Source: Rhizobium grahamii
Lineage (GTDB): Bacteria; Pseudomonadota; Alphaproteobacteria; Rhizobiales; Rhizobiaceae
DNA length: 64,000 bases
Direction of reading: 5' to 3'
Assembly (NCBI RefSeq): GCF_009498215.1
Contig: NZ_CP043498.1
Span: forward strand, 558,001 to 622,000
The position numbers were made by a program, and so were the translations under genes. The notes beneath the pieces were generated by a model. The model was given only the letters and a program-made list of their open reading frames with translations. It did no database searches and had not been told where the DNA came from. Shown piece after piece: positions 27,792 through 36,785 of the stretch (positions are counted from its first letter, which is position 1; the number at the start of each line of letters is the position of its first letter).

Positions 27792-28371
27792 TGCCGCACC
27801 CGGTCTTCTGAAGCTTCGGCATGGCGAGATCGATAACGCCGGAGCTGCCGGCTGTCGGCGTGTCGAAAAGCGTTAGCACGAGTTGAAACGTCCCTGCCGC
27901 TGGCACGGCCAGCCAGTTGCCCGGTCGTGCGCGCGACGAAATATCGATCGTGAAGGTGCTGTCGGGATTGCGAAGAACCGTCCAGGAATTGAGCGCGCCG
28001 GGCAGGCCGGTCTGCAGCGAAGCGGGGCTGCCGCCATTATCAGCCGTAAACAGCGTCCAGATGCGCGCTGCGGGCGTTTGTCCTGATATCCGGTAGCTGC
28101 AGTCGGCATTCAGCCGCTCTCCGTCGTCATCGACCTTGGCGGTAAACATCAGCCCTTCGGCACTCCCGTAGAGCAGCCGGCCGGCGCGGGCGCGATGCGA
28201 TTTTGCGTAGGGATCCGCCTCCTCGGTCTGCAGCTGCGGGAAGGCCTCCCAGGCGCCGAGCTTGATGGCTCCGAAGCCGGCGGTGGCGTCGAGCGCATAA
28301 AGGGATACCAGAATTCCGCCGCCAAAGGCGATCGTCAGGATCATCGCAATGAAAAGAGGAAATCGAAACAC
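27784..28371 (-). CDS. DUF1214 domain membrane-anchored protein
   Basis: 195 residues with an N-terminal membrane segment (MFRFPLFIAMILTIAFGGGILVSL). The C-terminal part has the DUF1214 blocks YRISGQTPAARIWTLFTAD, GNWLAVPAAGTFQLVLTLFDTP and two cysteines. It is the first gene of a coupled pair with the DUF1254 protein. Probably periplasmic; function unknown. Confidence 0.78.
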   Translation of the reverse strand: MFRFPLFIAMILTIAFGGGILVSLYALDATAGFGAIKLGAWEAFPQLQTEEADPYAKSHRARAGRLLYGSAEGLMFTAKVDDDGERLNADCSYRISGQTPAARIWTLFTADNGGSPASLQTGLPGALNSWTVLRNPDSTFTIDISSRARPGNWLAVPAAGTFQLVLTLFDTPTAGSSGVIDLAMPKLQKTGCGNA

Positions 28372-28477
28372 TAGGCGCCTTTGATCAACAAATCAGTTGA
28401 AAGGGTTACCACTGATTCTGGTTCGGCGGAATGGCTCAGCCGCCTCCTTGCGGCGGCACTTTTCCTTCGCCTGGATT

Positions 28478-30613
28478 TCACTCCGCGCTGGCGACCTTTT
28501 GCGTCACCAGCGGCGGGGCGTTTTTCAGTTTTTCACCGAGATCCTTGAGGATGCGCGTCGATTCGACGGAAAGCATGCGCGGACGAACGAGCGGCGGCGG
28601 GCTGCCTTCAGGCGGTTTGGCGGCAACGGTCTTCGGCGTCTTTTCCGGAGCAGGGGTCGGCACGCCCGGGATCTGCCTGAGCGTGATGCCCTGGTGGGCA
28701 TAGTCCATCGCGCGCTTGAAGGTCATCGCCGGCAGCGAGCCGCCGGTCATCTTGTTGGTCGAGGTGTAGTCGTCGTTCCCGAACCAGACGGCGGTGGTGT
28801 AGTTGCCGGTGAAGCCGATGAACCAGGCGTCGCGATAGGCCTGGGTAGTTCCCGTCTTGCCGGCGGTGAGAATGCCGTTGTCGAGCGCTGCCTTTCGGGC
28901 GGTGCCGACATAGGGCACGCGCGACAGCATCTGGTTCATGTAGGCATCGGCCTGCTCGGACAGCACGCGCTTTGCCGGAGGCTCGTCCCGGTCGAAGTCG
29001 TAGAGTACGTCGCCGCCGTAATCGAGGATCTGCGTAATGCCGTGCCGGCGAGACTGCATGCCGCCGGCCGGAAAGACGGCGTAAGCCGTTGCCTGATCCA
29101 TGACGGTCACTTCGGACGTGCCGATCGGGATCGTCACGTCGTCGCGCACAGGCGATTCCACGCCAAGGTTCTTCGCCATGGCGCGGATCGGCTGGATGCC
29201 GAACTTCTCCTTGGCGAGGCGCACGGGGATCGTGTTGATCGACTGGGCGATCGCTGTTGCCAGTGTCACGCGACCGGCATAGCGGTTCTCGTAGTTGTGC
29301 GGGCTCCAGTTGCCCCAGTAGATCGGCGCATCGACGACCACGCTGTCGGGCGTCATGCCGTTTTCCATGGCGACGGAATAGGTGTAGACCTTGAACGACG
29401 AGCCCGGCTGGCGCAGCGCCTTCGTCGCGCGGTTGAACTGGCTTTCGCCGTAGTCGCGACCGCCGACCATGGCGCGCACCGCGCCGCCGTTCTCGATCAT
29501 CACCATCGCGCCCTGCTTGGCGTGATAGCTCTCGCCGTATTCCCGCAGCGAGGTTTCGACGGAATCGTCCGCAGCGCCCTGCAGTCCCATGTCGATCGTC
29601 GTGCGCACGATCAGGGAGTGCTGGTGGAAGCGCGGCGACAGTCGCATCACCTCGTCGAAGGCCCAGTCGAGGAAGAAGTCAGGCGATTCCACTTCGTTGC
29701 GGTCGACGACGGTGGCGGGACTGCGGCGGGCGGCAATCACCTGGCCCTCGGTCATCAGGCCGCTCTGCACGAGATTGGTGAGGACCTCGTTGGCGCGACC
29801 GCGGGCGGCCGGCAGGTTGACGTGCGGCGCGTATTTCGCAGGTGCCTTGAAGAGGCCGGCAAGCATGGCGGATTCGGCAAGGTTCACATCGGTAATGTTC
29901 TTGCCGAAATAGAACTGCGCCGCAGCCGCCGCACCGAACGTGCCGCCGCCCATGTAGGCGCGGTCGAGATAGGTGGAGAGAATTTCCTTCTTCGACAGGT
30001 TGGCTTCGAGCCACAGCGCCAGAAATGCTTCGGTGATCTTGCGGTCGATCGATCGTTCGTTCGACAGGAAAAGGTTCTTGGCGAGCTGCTGCGTCAGCGT
30101 CGAACCACCCTGGACGACACCGCCGGCCTGCGCGTTGGTGACGATCGCGCGGAAGAGGCCGATCACGTCGATGCCGAAGTGGCTGAAAAAGCGTCGGTCT
30201 TCGGTTGCCAGTACAGATTTGATCAGACTGTCGGGCAGTTCGTCGATCGGCACCGAATTCTGGTGGATGACGCCGCGATGGCCGATCACGTTGCCATAGC
30301 GGTCAAGGAAAGTGACGGCATAGTCGCCGCGATTGCGCCAATCTTCCTTGGTAGCCTCGAAGGCAGGCTGGGCAAGGGTGAGCATCAGGACGGCCCCGAC
30401 GGACCCCCAGGTCAGGCCTTCGCCGGCAAGTTCAAAGACGATGCGCTTCCAGCCGCGAACGCGGAAGCGGCGAAAGAAGATGGTGATGTCTTCCCAGATC
30501 TCTGCGGAGCGGAAACCGGCGTTCCAGATGGTGGAGTCGATCCAGGAATCGATCTTCAGCAGCAAGTGTCGTTTCTTGCGCGGCTGTTTTTCTGGATTGT
30601 CCGGATCCGTCAC
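28478..30613 (-). CDS. Class A penicillin-binding protein (PBP1A family)
   Basis: A 711-residue bifunctional peptidoglycan synthase. Short basic cytoplasmic N-terminus, one membrane helix (about 66-84), a GT51 glycosyltransferase domain with ATEDRRFFSHFGID (136-149) and GGSTLTQQLAKNLFL (169-183), then a transpeptidase domain with SxxK S405-K408 (GSSFK), SxN S458-N460 and KTG K586-G588. All catalytic motifs are intact and the length is usual for alphaproteobacterial PBP1A. It polymerises and cross-links glycan strands in the periplasm. It stands alone, divergent from the YcgN gene. Confidence 0.93.
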   Translation of the reverse strand: MTDPDNPEKQPRKKRHLLLKIDSWIDSTIWNAGFRSAEIWEDITIFFRRFRVRGWKRIVFELAGEGLTWGSVGAVLMLTLAQPAFEATKEDWRNRGDYAVTFLDRYGNVIGHRGVIHQNSVPIDELPDSLIKSVLATEDRRFFSHFGIDVIGLFRAIVTNAQAGGVVQGGSTLTQQLAKNLFLSNERSIDRKITEAFLALWLEANLSKKEILSTYLDRAYMGGGTFGAAAAAQFYFGKNITDVNLAESAMLAGLFKAPAKYAPHVNLPAARGRANEVLTNLVQSGLMTEGQVIAARRSPATVVDRNEVESPDFFLDWAFDEVMRLSPRFHQHSLIVRTTIDMGLQGAADDSVETSLREYGESYHAKQGAMVMIENGGAVRAMVGGRDYGESQFNRATKALRQPGSSFKVYTYSVAMENGMTPDSVVVDAPIYWGNWSPHNYENRYAGRVTLATAIAQSINTIPVRLAKEKFGIQPIRAMAKNLGVESPVRDDVTIPIGTSEVTVMDQATAYAVFPAGGMQSRRHGITQILDYGGDVLYDFDRDEPPAKRVLSEQADAYMNQMLSRVPYVGTARKAALDNGILTAGKTGTTQAYRDAWFIGFTGNYTTAVWFGNDDYTSTNKMTGGSLPAMTFKRAMDYAHQGITLRQIPGVPTPAPEKTPKTVAAKPPEGSPPPLVRPRMLSVESTRILKDLGEKLKNAPPLVTQKVASAE

Positions 30614-30797
30614 GTCTTATATTCCCGCCCGATCAGTCACTTCGACGTCGGATAGCCTGATGTCGAACTATGGCAAATCTGCCGCCCGCATCCGGGAGTA
30701 ACCGGCGCAGGGTGAATCATTGGTTGATTTGCCTGCCAAGAACAAGAGAAATGGAAAGCTCTCACGTGATTTTGCGGAGAGCTGTTGCAAGAACGGA

Positions 30798-31289
30798 ATG
30801 ATGGAAGACGTACCCTTCTGGAAGACGAAGACGCTCGCCGAGATGACGACGACGGAATGGGAGAGCCTGTGCGACGGCTGTGGCCTCTGTTGTCTCAACA
30901 AGCTCGAGGAGTGGGATAGCGGCGACATCTATTTCACCTCTATCCGCTGCAAGCTCATGGATGGCGAAAGCTGTCGCTGTTCGAGCTACGAGAACCGCTG
31001 GGATTTCGTGCCGGATTGCGTCCAGCTCACCAAGGAAAACGTCGACGAGATCGCCTGGCTGCCGCCGACCTGCGGTTATCGGCTGATCAACGAGGGCCGC
31101 GATCTCTACTGGTGGCATCCGCTGGTCTCGGGCGACCCCGAGACGGTGCATGTGGCCGGGATCTCGGCGCGCGGTCGCACGATCAACGAGACCGAGGTCA
31201 AGGTCGACGACTTCGAGGATTATGTGGTGGACTGGCCGCTGACCGTCGGCGACGAGGCGCGGGCGCAGGAGCCAGAGGCCGCCAAGTGA
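30798..31289 (+). CDS. YcgN/UPF0260 cysteine-cluster protein
   Basis: About 163 residues. Cysteine-rich blocks [32 protein letters not shown] and PDCVQL form the YcgN-type putative metal or Fe-S site. Function is unknown. The open frame begins at 30720, but family proteins start close to [12 protein letters not shown], so the ATG at 30798 is preferred. Confidence 0.85.
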   Translation: MMEDVPFWKTKTLAEMTTTEWESLCDGCGLCCLNKLEEWDSGDIYFTSIRCKLMDGESCRCSSYENRWDFVPDCVQLTKENVDEIAWLPPTCGYRLINEGRDLYWWHPLVSGDPETVHVAGISARGRTINETEVKVDDFEDYVVDWPLTVGDEARAQEPEAAK

Positions 31290-31296
31290 TATCAGC

Positions 31297-31842
31297 CTAG
31301 GCGACCGTCCGGAGGAACTGGCCGAGCTCGCCGCGAACATAGTCTTCAACGGAGCCCTGAGGCTCGAAGCCCCACCAGAGCAGGCACCCCTGCCACTGCG
31401 ACAGCATCAGCCGCCCGAGCGGCGGTTTGCCGAGGCATCGGTCGAGCGCTGCCGCGAGCGTCTTTCCCCAAGCCGCGCCGCGCGCCCGCAAGGCCGGGTC
31501 GCGCAGATCCTCCCTTAGCACCAGCAGGCCTTCCGCATAGGACGCGGCATCCTCGCCGTAGTCCCTGGAAAGTCCAGTCAGCAGGTCGACGGCGCCCTCG
31601 GGCGTTTCGGCAACGGACCGGATCAGCCGCGCCGTTTCCATGTCCAGTCGGTCCCACGCGCGCAGCAGGCAGGCCCTGAGCATCGCTGCCTTGGTGCCGA
31701 AGCGCTGCACCAGTGTCGAGCCGGAAAGGCCGCTGATTTTCGCCACCGCGCCGAAGCTTGCCGCATCCGGGCCTTCCGCATGTACAAGCCCGAGAACCAT
31801 GTCGAGAAGCTGTTCGTCCGAAAGCGTGCGGGGGCGGGGCAT
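31297..31842 (-). CDS. TetR/AcrR family repressor
   Basis: 181 residues. The N-terminal helix-turn-helix (about 5-50) includes DAASFGAVAKISGLSGSTLVQRFGTKAAML. The C-terminal ligand domain is unassigned. The ATG at 31842 is preceded by AAGAGGA; the longer frame to 32013 runs through the operator region and is rejected. It is divergent from the SDR gene with a perfect palindrome between, so it probably represses both itself and the SDR. Confidence 0.87.
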   Translation of the reverse strand: MPRPRTLSDEQLLDMVLGLVHAEGPDAASFGAVAKISGLSGSTLVQRFGTKAAMLRACLLRAWDRLDMETARLIRSVAETPEGAVDLLTGLSRDYGEDAASYAEGLLVLREDLRDPALRARGAAWGKTLAAALDRCLGKPPLGRLMLSQWQGCLLWWGFEPQGSVEDYVRGELGQFLRTVA

Positions 31843-31865
31843 GAAGTTTCCTCTTGCGTTCGCGA

Positions 31866-31891
31866 TGAATATGAACGAACGTTCGTTTATA
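31866..31891. promoter_or_regulatory. Palindromic TetR operator
   Basis: AATATGAACGAACGTTCGTTTATATT is almost perfectly palindromic around AACGAAC|GTTCGTT (31872-31885), the size and form of TetR-family operators. It lies 24 bases from the TetR start and 55 from the SDR start. Confidence 0.8.
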
Positions 31892-31945
31892 TTCAAGCGA
31901 AATGGCGAGACCCATCGGATCGGTTCGAGCGTGAAGGAGAAACAC

Positions 31946-32860
31946 GTGACAGCAGCGCTTTCAGGAAAGATCGCCCTCGTTGCCGGCGGCACGCGCGGCG
32001 CCGGTCGCGGCATTGCCGTGGAACTCGGGGCCGCCGGCGCAACGGTTTACGTCACCGGTCGCACGACGCGGGCAGCGCAGTCGGAATATGGCCGCCCCGA
32101 GACGATCGAGGAGACGGCAGAAATGGTAACCGCTGCCGGCGGCGAGGGGATTGCCGTCCGCGTCGATCATACCGTGCCCGAAGAAGTCGAGGCGTTGGTC
32201 GCCCGCATCCGCCGCGAACAGGGGCGTCTCGATATCCTGGTCAACGATATCTGGGGCGGCGAACACCTCACCGAATGGAACAAGCCGGTATGGGAGCACT
32301 CGCTGGACAAGGGCCTGCACATGCTGCGGCTGGCGATCGACACGCATCTGATCACCGCGCATTTCGCCTTGGCGCTGATGATCGAACATCCGGGCGGGCT
32401 GCTGGTAGAGCTGACCGACGGCACCGCCGAGTACAACGCCACCCATTATCGCCTCTGCCCATATTATGACCTCGTGAAAACGGGCGTGATCCGCATGGCC
32501 TGGGCGCACGCCAAGGATCTCGCGCCGCATGGCGCAACCGCAGTGGCGCTGACACCGGGCTGGATGCGCTCGGAAATCATGCTCGATATCTTCGGCGTCA
32601 CCGAGGAGACCTGGCGCGATGCGACCGCGGCGCAGCCGCATTTCGTCATCTCCGAGACGCCGCGCTTCACCGGCCGGGCAGTCGCAGCGCTTGCCGCCGA
32701 TCCCGATCGCGCCCGCTGGAGCGGTCAGTCGCTGTCGAGCGGCGGGCTCGCCAAGGTCTACGGCTTTGACGATATCGACGGCTCTCGGCCGGACTGTTGG
32801 CGCTACATGGACGAGGTGATGGAGGCAGGCAAACCCGCCGATGCCAGCGGCTATCGTTGA
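31946..32860 (+). CDS. SDR family oxidoreductase
   Basis: 304 residues, starting with GTG behind AAGGAGAAACAC. The nucleotide-binding glycine motif is AGGTRGAGRGIA (about 12-23), the substrate site has LVNDIWGG, and the active-site YxxxK is in PYYDLVKTG. The C-terminus is longer than classical SDRs and includes WSGQSLSSGGLAKVYGF. It probably reduces or oxidises a small carbonyl compound with NAD(P). Control by the divergent TetR protein is likely. Confidence 0.87.
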   Translation: MTAALSGKIALVAGGTRGAGRGIAVELGAAGATVYVTGRTTRAAQSEYGRPETIEETAEMVTAAGGEGIAVRVDHTVPEEVEALVARIRREQGRLDILVNDIWGGEHLTEWNKPVWEHSLDKGLHMLRLAIDTHLITAHFALALMIEHPGGLLVELTDGTAEYNATHYRLCPYYDLVKTGVIRMAWAHAKDLAPHGATAVALTPGWMRSEIMLDIFGVTEETWRDATAAQPHFVISETPRFTGRAVAALAADPDRARWSGQSLSSGGLAKVYGFDDIDGSRPDCWRYMDEVMEAGKPADASGYR

Positions 32861-32866
32861 ATCGGA

Positions 32867-33211
32867 TTAGCCGGACGGGATGACAACGAACTGCTTTTGC
32901 AGGGTTTTCGGCGCGGCGTTCTGCCATGACTTGCGCACCAGACCCTGCACCAGTTCGTCGCTCGCCTTGCCGTAGAAGAGCCGGGTCGAACCGCGCTGCC
33001 CCCATCCGCCCGGTACGGCAGCCGTGTCATCGGGCGCCACGGCCAGCGTCATGTGCTGCTGGTCGGGCGTCAATCGCACCACGCAATAGTCCTGGTCGGG
33101 CATCGTCAGGAATATCTTGCTGCGCACGCGGAAATCACGTGTGCCATGATGCGCGCTCTCGACCGCCTCCGGCAGGCTCAGCGCAAAGGAAACGAGTTCT
33201 TCCTGATCCAT
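32867..33211 (-). CDS. MmcQ/YjbR family protein
   Basis: 114 residues. LVSFALSLPEAVESAHHGTRDFRV is the YjbR opening, followed by KIFLTMPDQDYCVVRLTPDQQ and a C-terminal GLVRKSWQNAAPKTL. The double-wing fold is reminiscent of DNA-binding domains, but no function is established. It converges with the SDR gene. Confidence 0.87.
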   Translation of the reverse strand: MDQEELVSFALSLPEAVESAHHGTRDFRVRSKIFLTMPDQDYCVVRLTPDQQHMTLAVAPDDTAAVPGGWGQRGSTRLFYGKASDELVQGLVRKSWQNAAPKTLQKQFVVIPSG

Positions 33212-33451
33212 GCTGTAAAATTAGCACATGCTGATAGGCTCGGGCCAATCAGAAAAACTCACGCAACGCGGCGCATCGAGGAAAATTTCCGGATATAGGA
33301 AAATAATCCTTGACGGTGTGACGGTCGTTTGATAGGGTTATGGCATAGTCGGAAAGTTGCGGGCGCAACGGCAATACCGGGGTTCTTCGACGCGGGCCGT
33401 GTTTGCACGATAGACCAAATCATCCACGATGCCTCGCGGGCAAAGAGTTCT

Positions 33452-34288
33452 CTATTGCCTCGATATGGCGCTCTGCGCAGCGGATGGTCCGAGCAGCGAA
33501 TGCGAGAACGCAAATGTATTCTCGCCCTCCTGTAGATAGTCCCGAGGCTCTTTCGTCAGGACGGAAAGGACCGAGTGGGCCGTGCCGGTCCAGGTTGCCA
33601 TGAGGTCATGTGTTTCAAAGACGACGAGAGGGGTTTGATCGACCCAATCGGTATTGCTTCGAAAAAGACTGACCTCGCTGCCTTCGATGTCAATTTTCAC
33701 GATGAGTGTTCTTCCGTTGGGAACGGAGGCGAGCAGGGCGGGAATGGTTTGCGCCTCGATCTCTCCGGATGCGCTCTCGACGGTCTGCCAGGCCCAGGAG
33801 CCGTGCCCCGGATTGTGAAGCGTGATATGGCCGGGGTGATCGGATATCGCGGCCATAACCGGTCGGATCGGCCGGTTCTTGGCATTCCGGCACAGCACGG
33901 AGTAGTTCTCCGGTTCTGGTTCCACTGCGATGATGATCGTACGCGGAAATACTTGGGAATACCAGATGGATGCCAATCCGCAATTTGCGCCGCAATCGAC
34001 GATGACGGGCGTTTCTCCCGCAGCGATAATACTCTGATAGCAACGATATAGCGCCTCGGCATGGACGGCGCTCTTGATGTTGTACTCCTCGTCTAGGAAG
34101 ACTTGGCCGAGAACGTCCCAGTCCGACGATCTGGGCCTCAGGAAGACATCGCCCTCTACACCCGGCATGCTGATCTTTTTGATCTCTGTGCTGTCCCGGG
34201 TGGTCTGTCGATTGACGTACACGGAGAGAGCGGCTCGCGGCCCCCAGTGTTTTGTCAAGGTACTCAGTGTTTGGAAATGCCACAGCAT
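33452..34288 (-). CDS. FkbM family methyltransferase
   Basis: About 278 residues with the SAM-binding motif VIVDCGANCGLASIW and the acidic VEPEPENYSVL of motif II, then KIDIEGSEVSLF and FETHDL as in FkbM-type O-methyltransferases. These modify sugars or lipids of envelope glycoconjugates. Base composition is visibly less GC-rich than its neighbours, suggesting acquisition. The frame is open to 34477; the ATG at 34288 has CAGGG upstream and begins MLWHFQTLS. An ATG at 34312 is an alternative. It borders the GTA cluster on the opposite strand. Confidence 0.75.
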   Translation of the reverse strand: MLWHFQTLSTLTKHWGPRAALSVYVNRQTTRDSTEIKKISMPGVEGDVFLRPRSSDWDVLGQVFLDEEYNIKSAVHAEALYRCYQSIIAAGETPVIVDCGANCGLASIWYSQVFPRTIIIAVEPEPENYSVLCRNAKNRPIRPVMAAISDHPGHITLHNPGHGSWAWQTVESASGEIEAQTIPALLASVPNGRTLIVKIDIEGSEVSLFRSNTDWVDQTPLVVFETHDLMATWTGTAHSVLSVLTKEPRDYLQEGENTFAFSHSLLGPSAAQSAISRQ

Positions 34289-34457
34289 CAGCGAGCCCTG
34301 GTGGTGGATCATAAGTATTGATGTGAGTATAAATAGAACATCTAAGGCGGGATCGGGCAAGGATAGTCTATAGCGGTACTCAAGGCAGGACCTCAGAAGT
34401 ATCGGCCTGTCTGCGCGTTGCCCCTGAATAGATCCCGCGGCCACAGAGGTTTCAACG

Positions 34458-35030
34458 ATGAATGTCGAGAGTTTCATGCCCGAGCTGTATGGCTTGTGGC
34501 CACAGACGCGCGCTTACTGTTCCGGGGTCGCGGTATTAGCGGACCGGGCGGATGTGCAGGCCGCCGTCGAGGAATATTTTCTTGAAACGAAATCCGGTGC
34601 GAGCGCCGCGCCGGAAGATTTGCGGGTGCTTCTGAACGAAATGACGGCGGAAATGCGCGAGCAGTTCGCGGCCTTCCGCGAGCTGCGCAGATCGGCGGAG
34701 GCCTCGGCATCGGCAAGCGGCGAGGAGGCGGCGGCAAAACTCGCCCGCGCCGACCTGAAGGCCGCGACCGACGCGATGTCGCTCATCGTGCGCACGCTGG
34801 AAAAGATCGACCAGCTTCAACGCCAGTTCGCGCGCGACCGGGAACTGGCGATCGAGGAAAACGAGACGGCGATGGGGCTGGACGATGCGAAGACGAGGTT
34901 TCTCAAGCGCATCGAAGAGCGAGCAACAGCGCGCGCCCGGCAGCTCTTCGAAGACTGGCAGCGCAACGGCCCTCCCGCAACCGACGAAGACGAGGCAGCC
35001 AGGGCAAGCCGCGAAGCCGAACCGGGCTGA
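34458..35030 (+). CDS. Probable GTA small terminase subunit (gp1-like)
   Basis: 190 residues, highly helical. The core (about 95-165) reads ARADLKAATDAMSLIVRTLEKIDQLQRQFA, a coiled-coil pattern; the tail includes LFEDWQRNGPP. It sits directly before the large terminase, the position of gp1 in RcGTA-type clusters. The small terminase recognises DNA and activates the packaging motor. No explicit HTH is obvious, so the assignment leans on position. AGAGG precedes the ATG. A second frame after the stop (to 35103) also looks coding-like. Confidence 0.6.
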   Translation: MNVESFMPELYGLWPQTRAYCSGVAVLADRADVQAAVEEYFLETKSGASAAPEDLRVLLNEMTAEMREQFAAFRELRRSAEASASASGEEAAAKLARADLKAATDAMSLIVRTLEKIDQLQRQFARDRELAIEENETAMGLDDAKTRFLKRIEERATARARQLFEDWQRNGPPATDEDEAARASREAEPG

Positions 35031-35083
35031 ACGCCTGGCCGCTCTTGCCGACGAGCGGCAAGCGGCACGGTTGCTGGCGCGGC

Positions 35084-36499
35084 ATGAGCAAAAGGATGGC
35101 TGATATCGTGGCGCAACATTCGAAGGTGCGGCAGGCGATGGAGGCGATCAACGCAACCACTGACGCGCTTCTGAAGGGAACTGCCCAACCGCTGTCCGCA
35201 CCGCGACAGCAGGAAGAGTGCGCCGTCTTGCCCGATACCGTTGTTTCGCCGGAGATGTTGGCCGAGCGACACGACCTCTGGAAAGCCCTGGCCGGTCTCT
35301 GGGAATTCAACGCCCGCGCCGAGCAACTGCCGCCGCCGGACGACTGGCGTATCTGGCTGATCCTTGGCGGGCGCGGTTGCGGCAAGACGCGGGCAGGTGC
35401 GGAATGGGTGCATGCCATCGCCAGCGCCGGCCAACGATCCGATCTGCGCATCGCTTTGGTCGCCGAAACGCTTGGCGATGCCCGCGAGGTGATGATCGAC
35501 GGTATCTCCGGCATTTGTCGCATCGCTCGCCGCAGATGCCCGGAATTTGAGGTTTCGCGCCGCCGGCTCGTCTGGCCCAATGGTGCCGTCGCTCAGATCT
35601 TCTCGTCCGAGGATCCGGAAAGCCTGCGTGGTCCGCAGTTTCACTATGCGTGGTGCGATGAGCTGGCGAAGTGGAAGCATGGCCAGGAGACGTGGGACAT
35701 GCTGCAGTTCGGTCTGCGCCTTGGCGCTCATCCGCGCCAGCTGGTGACGACGACGCCGCGGCCGGTGCCGCTGCTGAAGCAATTGATTGCCGACGCGGGA
35801 ACGCGGCTGACGCGGATCAGCACGCTTGCCAACGCAGCCAATCTGGCGCCGGGGTTCATCGATGCGCTGGCGCAACGCTACGGCGGCACGCGGCTCGGGC
35901 GTCAGGAGCTTGACGGCGAACTGATCGAGGATCGCGAAGACGCGCTCTGGCGGCGTGAGATGATCGAGGCTGCCACGATCCGCTTCACCGGCGAGATCAG
36001 GCGGATCGTCGTCGCTGTCGACCCGCCGGCGACCGCCGGTACGAAATCCTGCTGCGGCATTGTCGTGGCCGGATTGGAGGCATCAGGGCGCGCTGTCGTG
36101 CTTGCCGATTGTTCGGTGGAGGGTGCGAGTCCGGCCGGCTGGGCAGGCGCGGTGGTGCGCGCCTACAGGCGCTTTTCAGCGGACCGGGTGGTGGCGGAAA
36201 TCAACCAGGGCGGCGACATGGTGGCATCGATGCTGAAGAGCATCGATGAGAGCCTGCCGGTCTCGACCGTGCGGGCGACGCGCGGTAAGTATCTGAGGGC
36301 CGAACCGGTCGCGGCACTCTACGAGCAGGGGCGGGTTGCCCATGCCGGGCGCTTCGTCGCGCTGGAGGACCAGATGTGCGACTTCGGTCCGGATGGGCTT
36401 TCATCCGGCCGTTCGCCCGACCGGCTGGACGCGCTGGTCTGGGCGTTGACGGCATTGATGCTGGAAGGAAATGGAGAACCCCGGGTGAGGGGTGTCTGA
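35084..36499 (+). CDS. GTA terminase large subunit (gp2)
   Basis: About 471 residues: the ATP-driven DNA-packaging motor and headful nuclease. Walker A is GGRGCGKTRAG (about 95-105), Walker B WCDELAKW, the C motif region LVTTTPRPV, and the C-terminal nuclease starts VVAVDPPAT with acidic ASSP-like residues later in SPDRLDALVWAL. Complete and uninterrupted. The frame is open to 35045; the exact start is unclear (ATGs at 35045, 35084, 35096). It is followed not by the portal but by inserted genes. Confidence 0.9.
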   Translation: MSKRMADIVAQHSKVRQAMEAINATTDALLKGTAQPLSAPRQQEECAVLPDTVVSPEMLAERHDLWKALAGLWEFNARAEQLPPPDDWRIWLILGGRGCGKTRAGAEWVHAIASAGQRSDLRIALVAETLGDAREVMIDGISGICRIARRRCPEFEVSRRRLVWPNGAVAQIFSSEDPESLRGPQFHYAWCDELAKWKHGQETWDMLQFGLRLGAHPRQLVTTTPRPVPLLKQLIADAGTRLTRISTLANAANLAPGFIDALAQRYGGTRLGRQELDGELIEDREDALWRREMIEAATIRFTGEIRRIVVAVDPPATAGTKSCCGIVVAGLEASGRAVVLADCSVEGASPAGWAGAVVRAYRRFSADRVVAEINQGGDMVASMLKSIDESLPVSTVRATRGKYLRAEPVAALYEQGRVAHAGRFVALEDQMCDFGPDGLSSGRSPDRLDALVWALTALMLEGNGEPRVRGV

Positions 36500-36503
36500 A
36501 AGA

Positions 36504-36635
36504 CTAGCGTTGAGGTTGCTGCTGTGTCGGGCGCGGCGTCTGCTGTTCGGGACGAACCTGGCGCCATTCGTTTTCGAGCTGGTCGACGACATGCTGGGGA
36601 ATGGTCGGCTGATTGCTGTTGGCCGGCTGCTGCAT
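36504..36635 (-). CDS. 43-residue Gln/Pro-rich protein, antisense within the GTA cluster
   Basis: MQQPANSNQPTIPQHVVDQL begins a small protein that ends TQQQPQR. The ATG at 36635 has a near-ideal GGAGGA ribosome site at normal spacing. The middle (VVDQLENEWRQVRPEQQ) is helical. It lies on the minus strand immediately after the terminase stop, convergent with it. I do not recognise it, but the strong initiation signal and composition argue for a real gene. Confidence 0.6.
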   Translation of the reverse strand: MQQPANSNQPTIPQHVVDQLENEWRQVRPEQQTPRPTQQQPQR

Positions 36636-36722
36636 GCTCTCCTCCAAGGGCTTGATGTGACGGTGAGTCAATCACTGGCACGGCTCAAACTATCTGTAAA
36701 TCAGGCGCTTAAACACTTTAAC

Positions 36723-36743
36723 CGATTGAATTAATTTTAATCG
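36723..36743. promoter_or_regulatory. AT-rich inverted repeat before the endolysin gene
   Basis: CGATTGAATTAATTTTAATCG is an imperfect palindrome (CGATT...AATCG around AATTAATT) 43 bases before the endolysin start, in a short AT-rich patch within GC-rich DNA. It could be an operator or a promoter -10 region. Confidence 0.4.
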
Positions 36744-36785
36744 ATTGAGGCGCAGAACGCCGTACCACTTTTTGAGGCTGACACT

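Noticed and set aside
28380..28470. Possible tRNA-like stretch with GGTTCGGCGG
   Set aside because: No acceptor or anticodon stem could be drawn around it.
28397..30655. 752-codon open frame antisense to the PBP1A gene
   Set aside because: It is the mirror of a gene with complete catalytic motifs, is rich in His, Arg and Asp, and has no recognisable domain or ribosome site; typical of high-GC shadows.
33329..33535. 68-codon frame behind a TTGACG-N17-TAGGGT promoter-like pair
   Set aside because: No ribosome site, overlaps the FkbM gene on the other strand and the peptide looks random.
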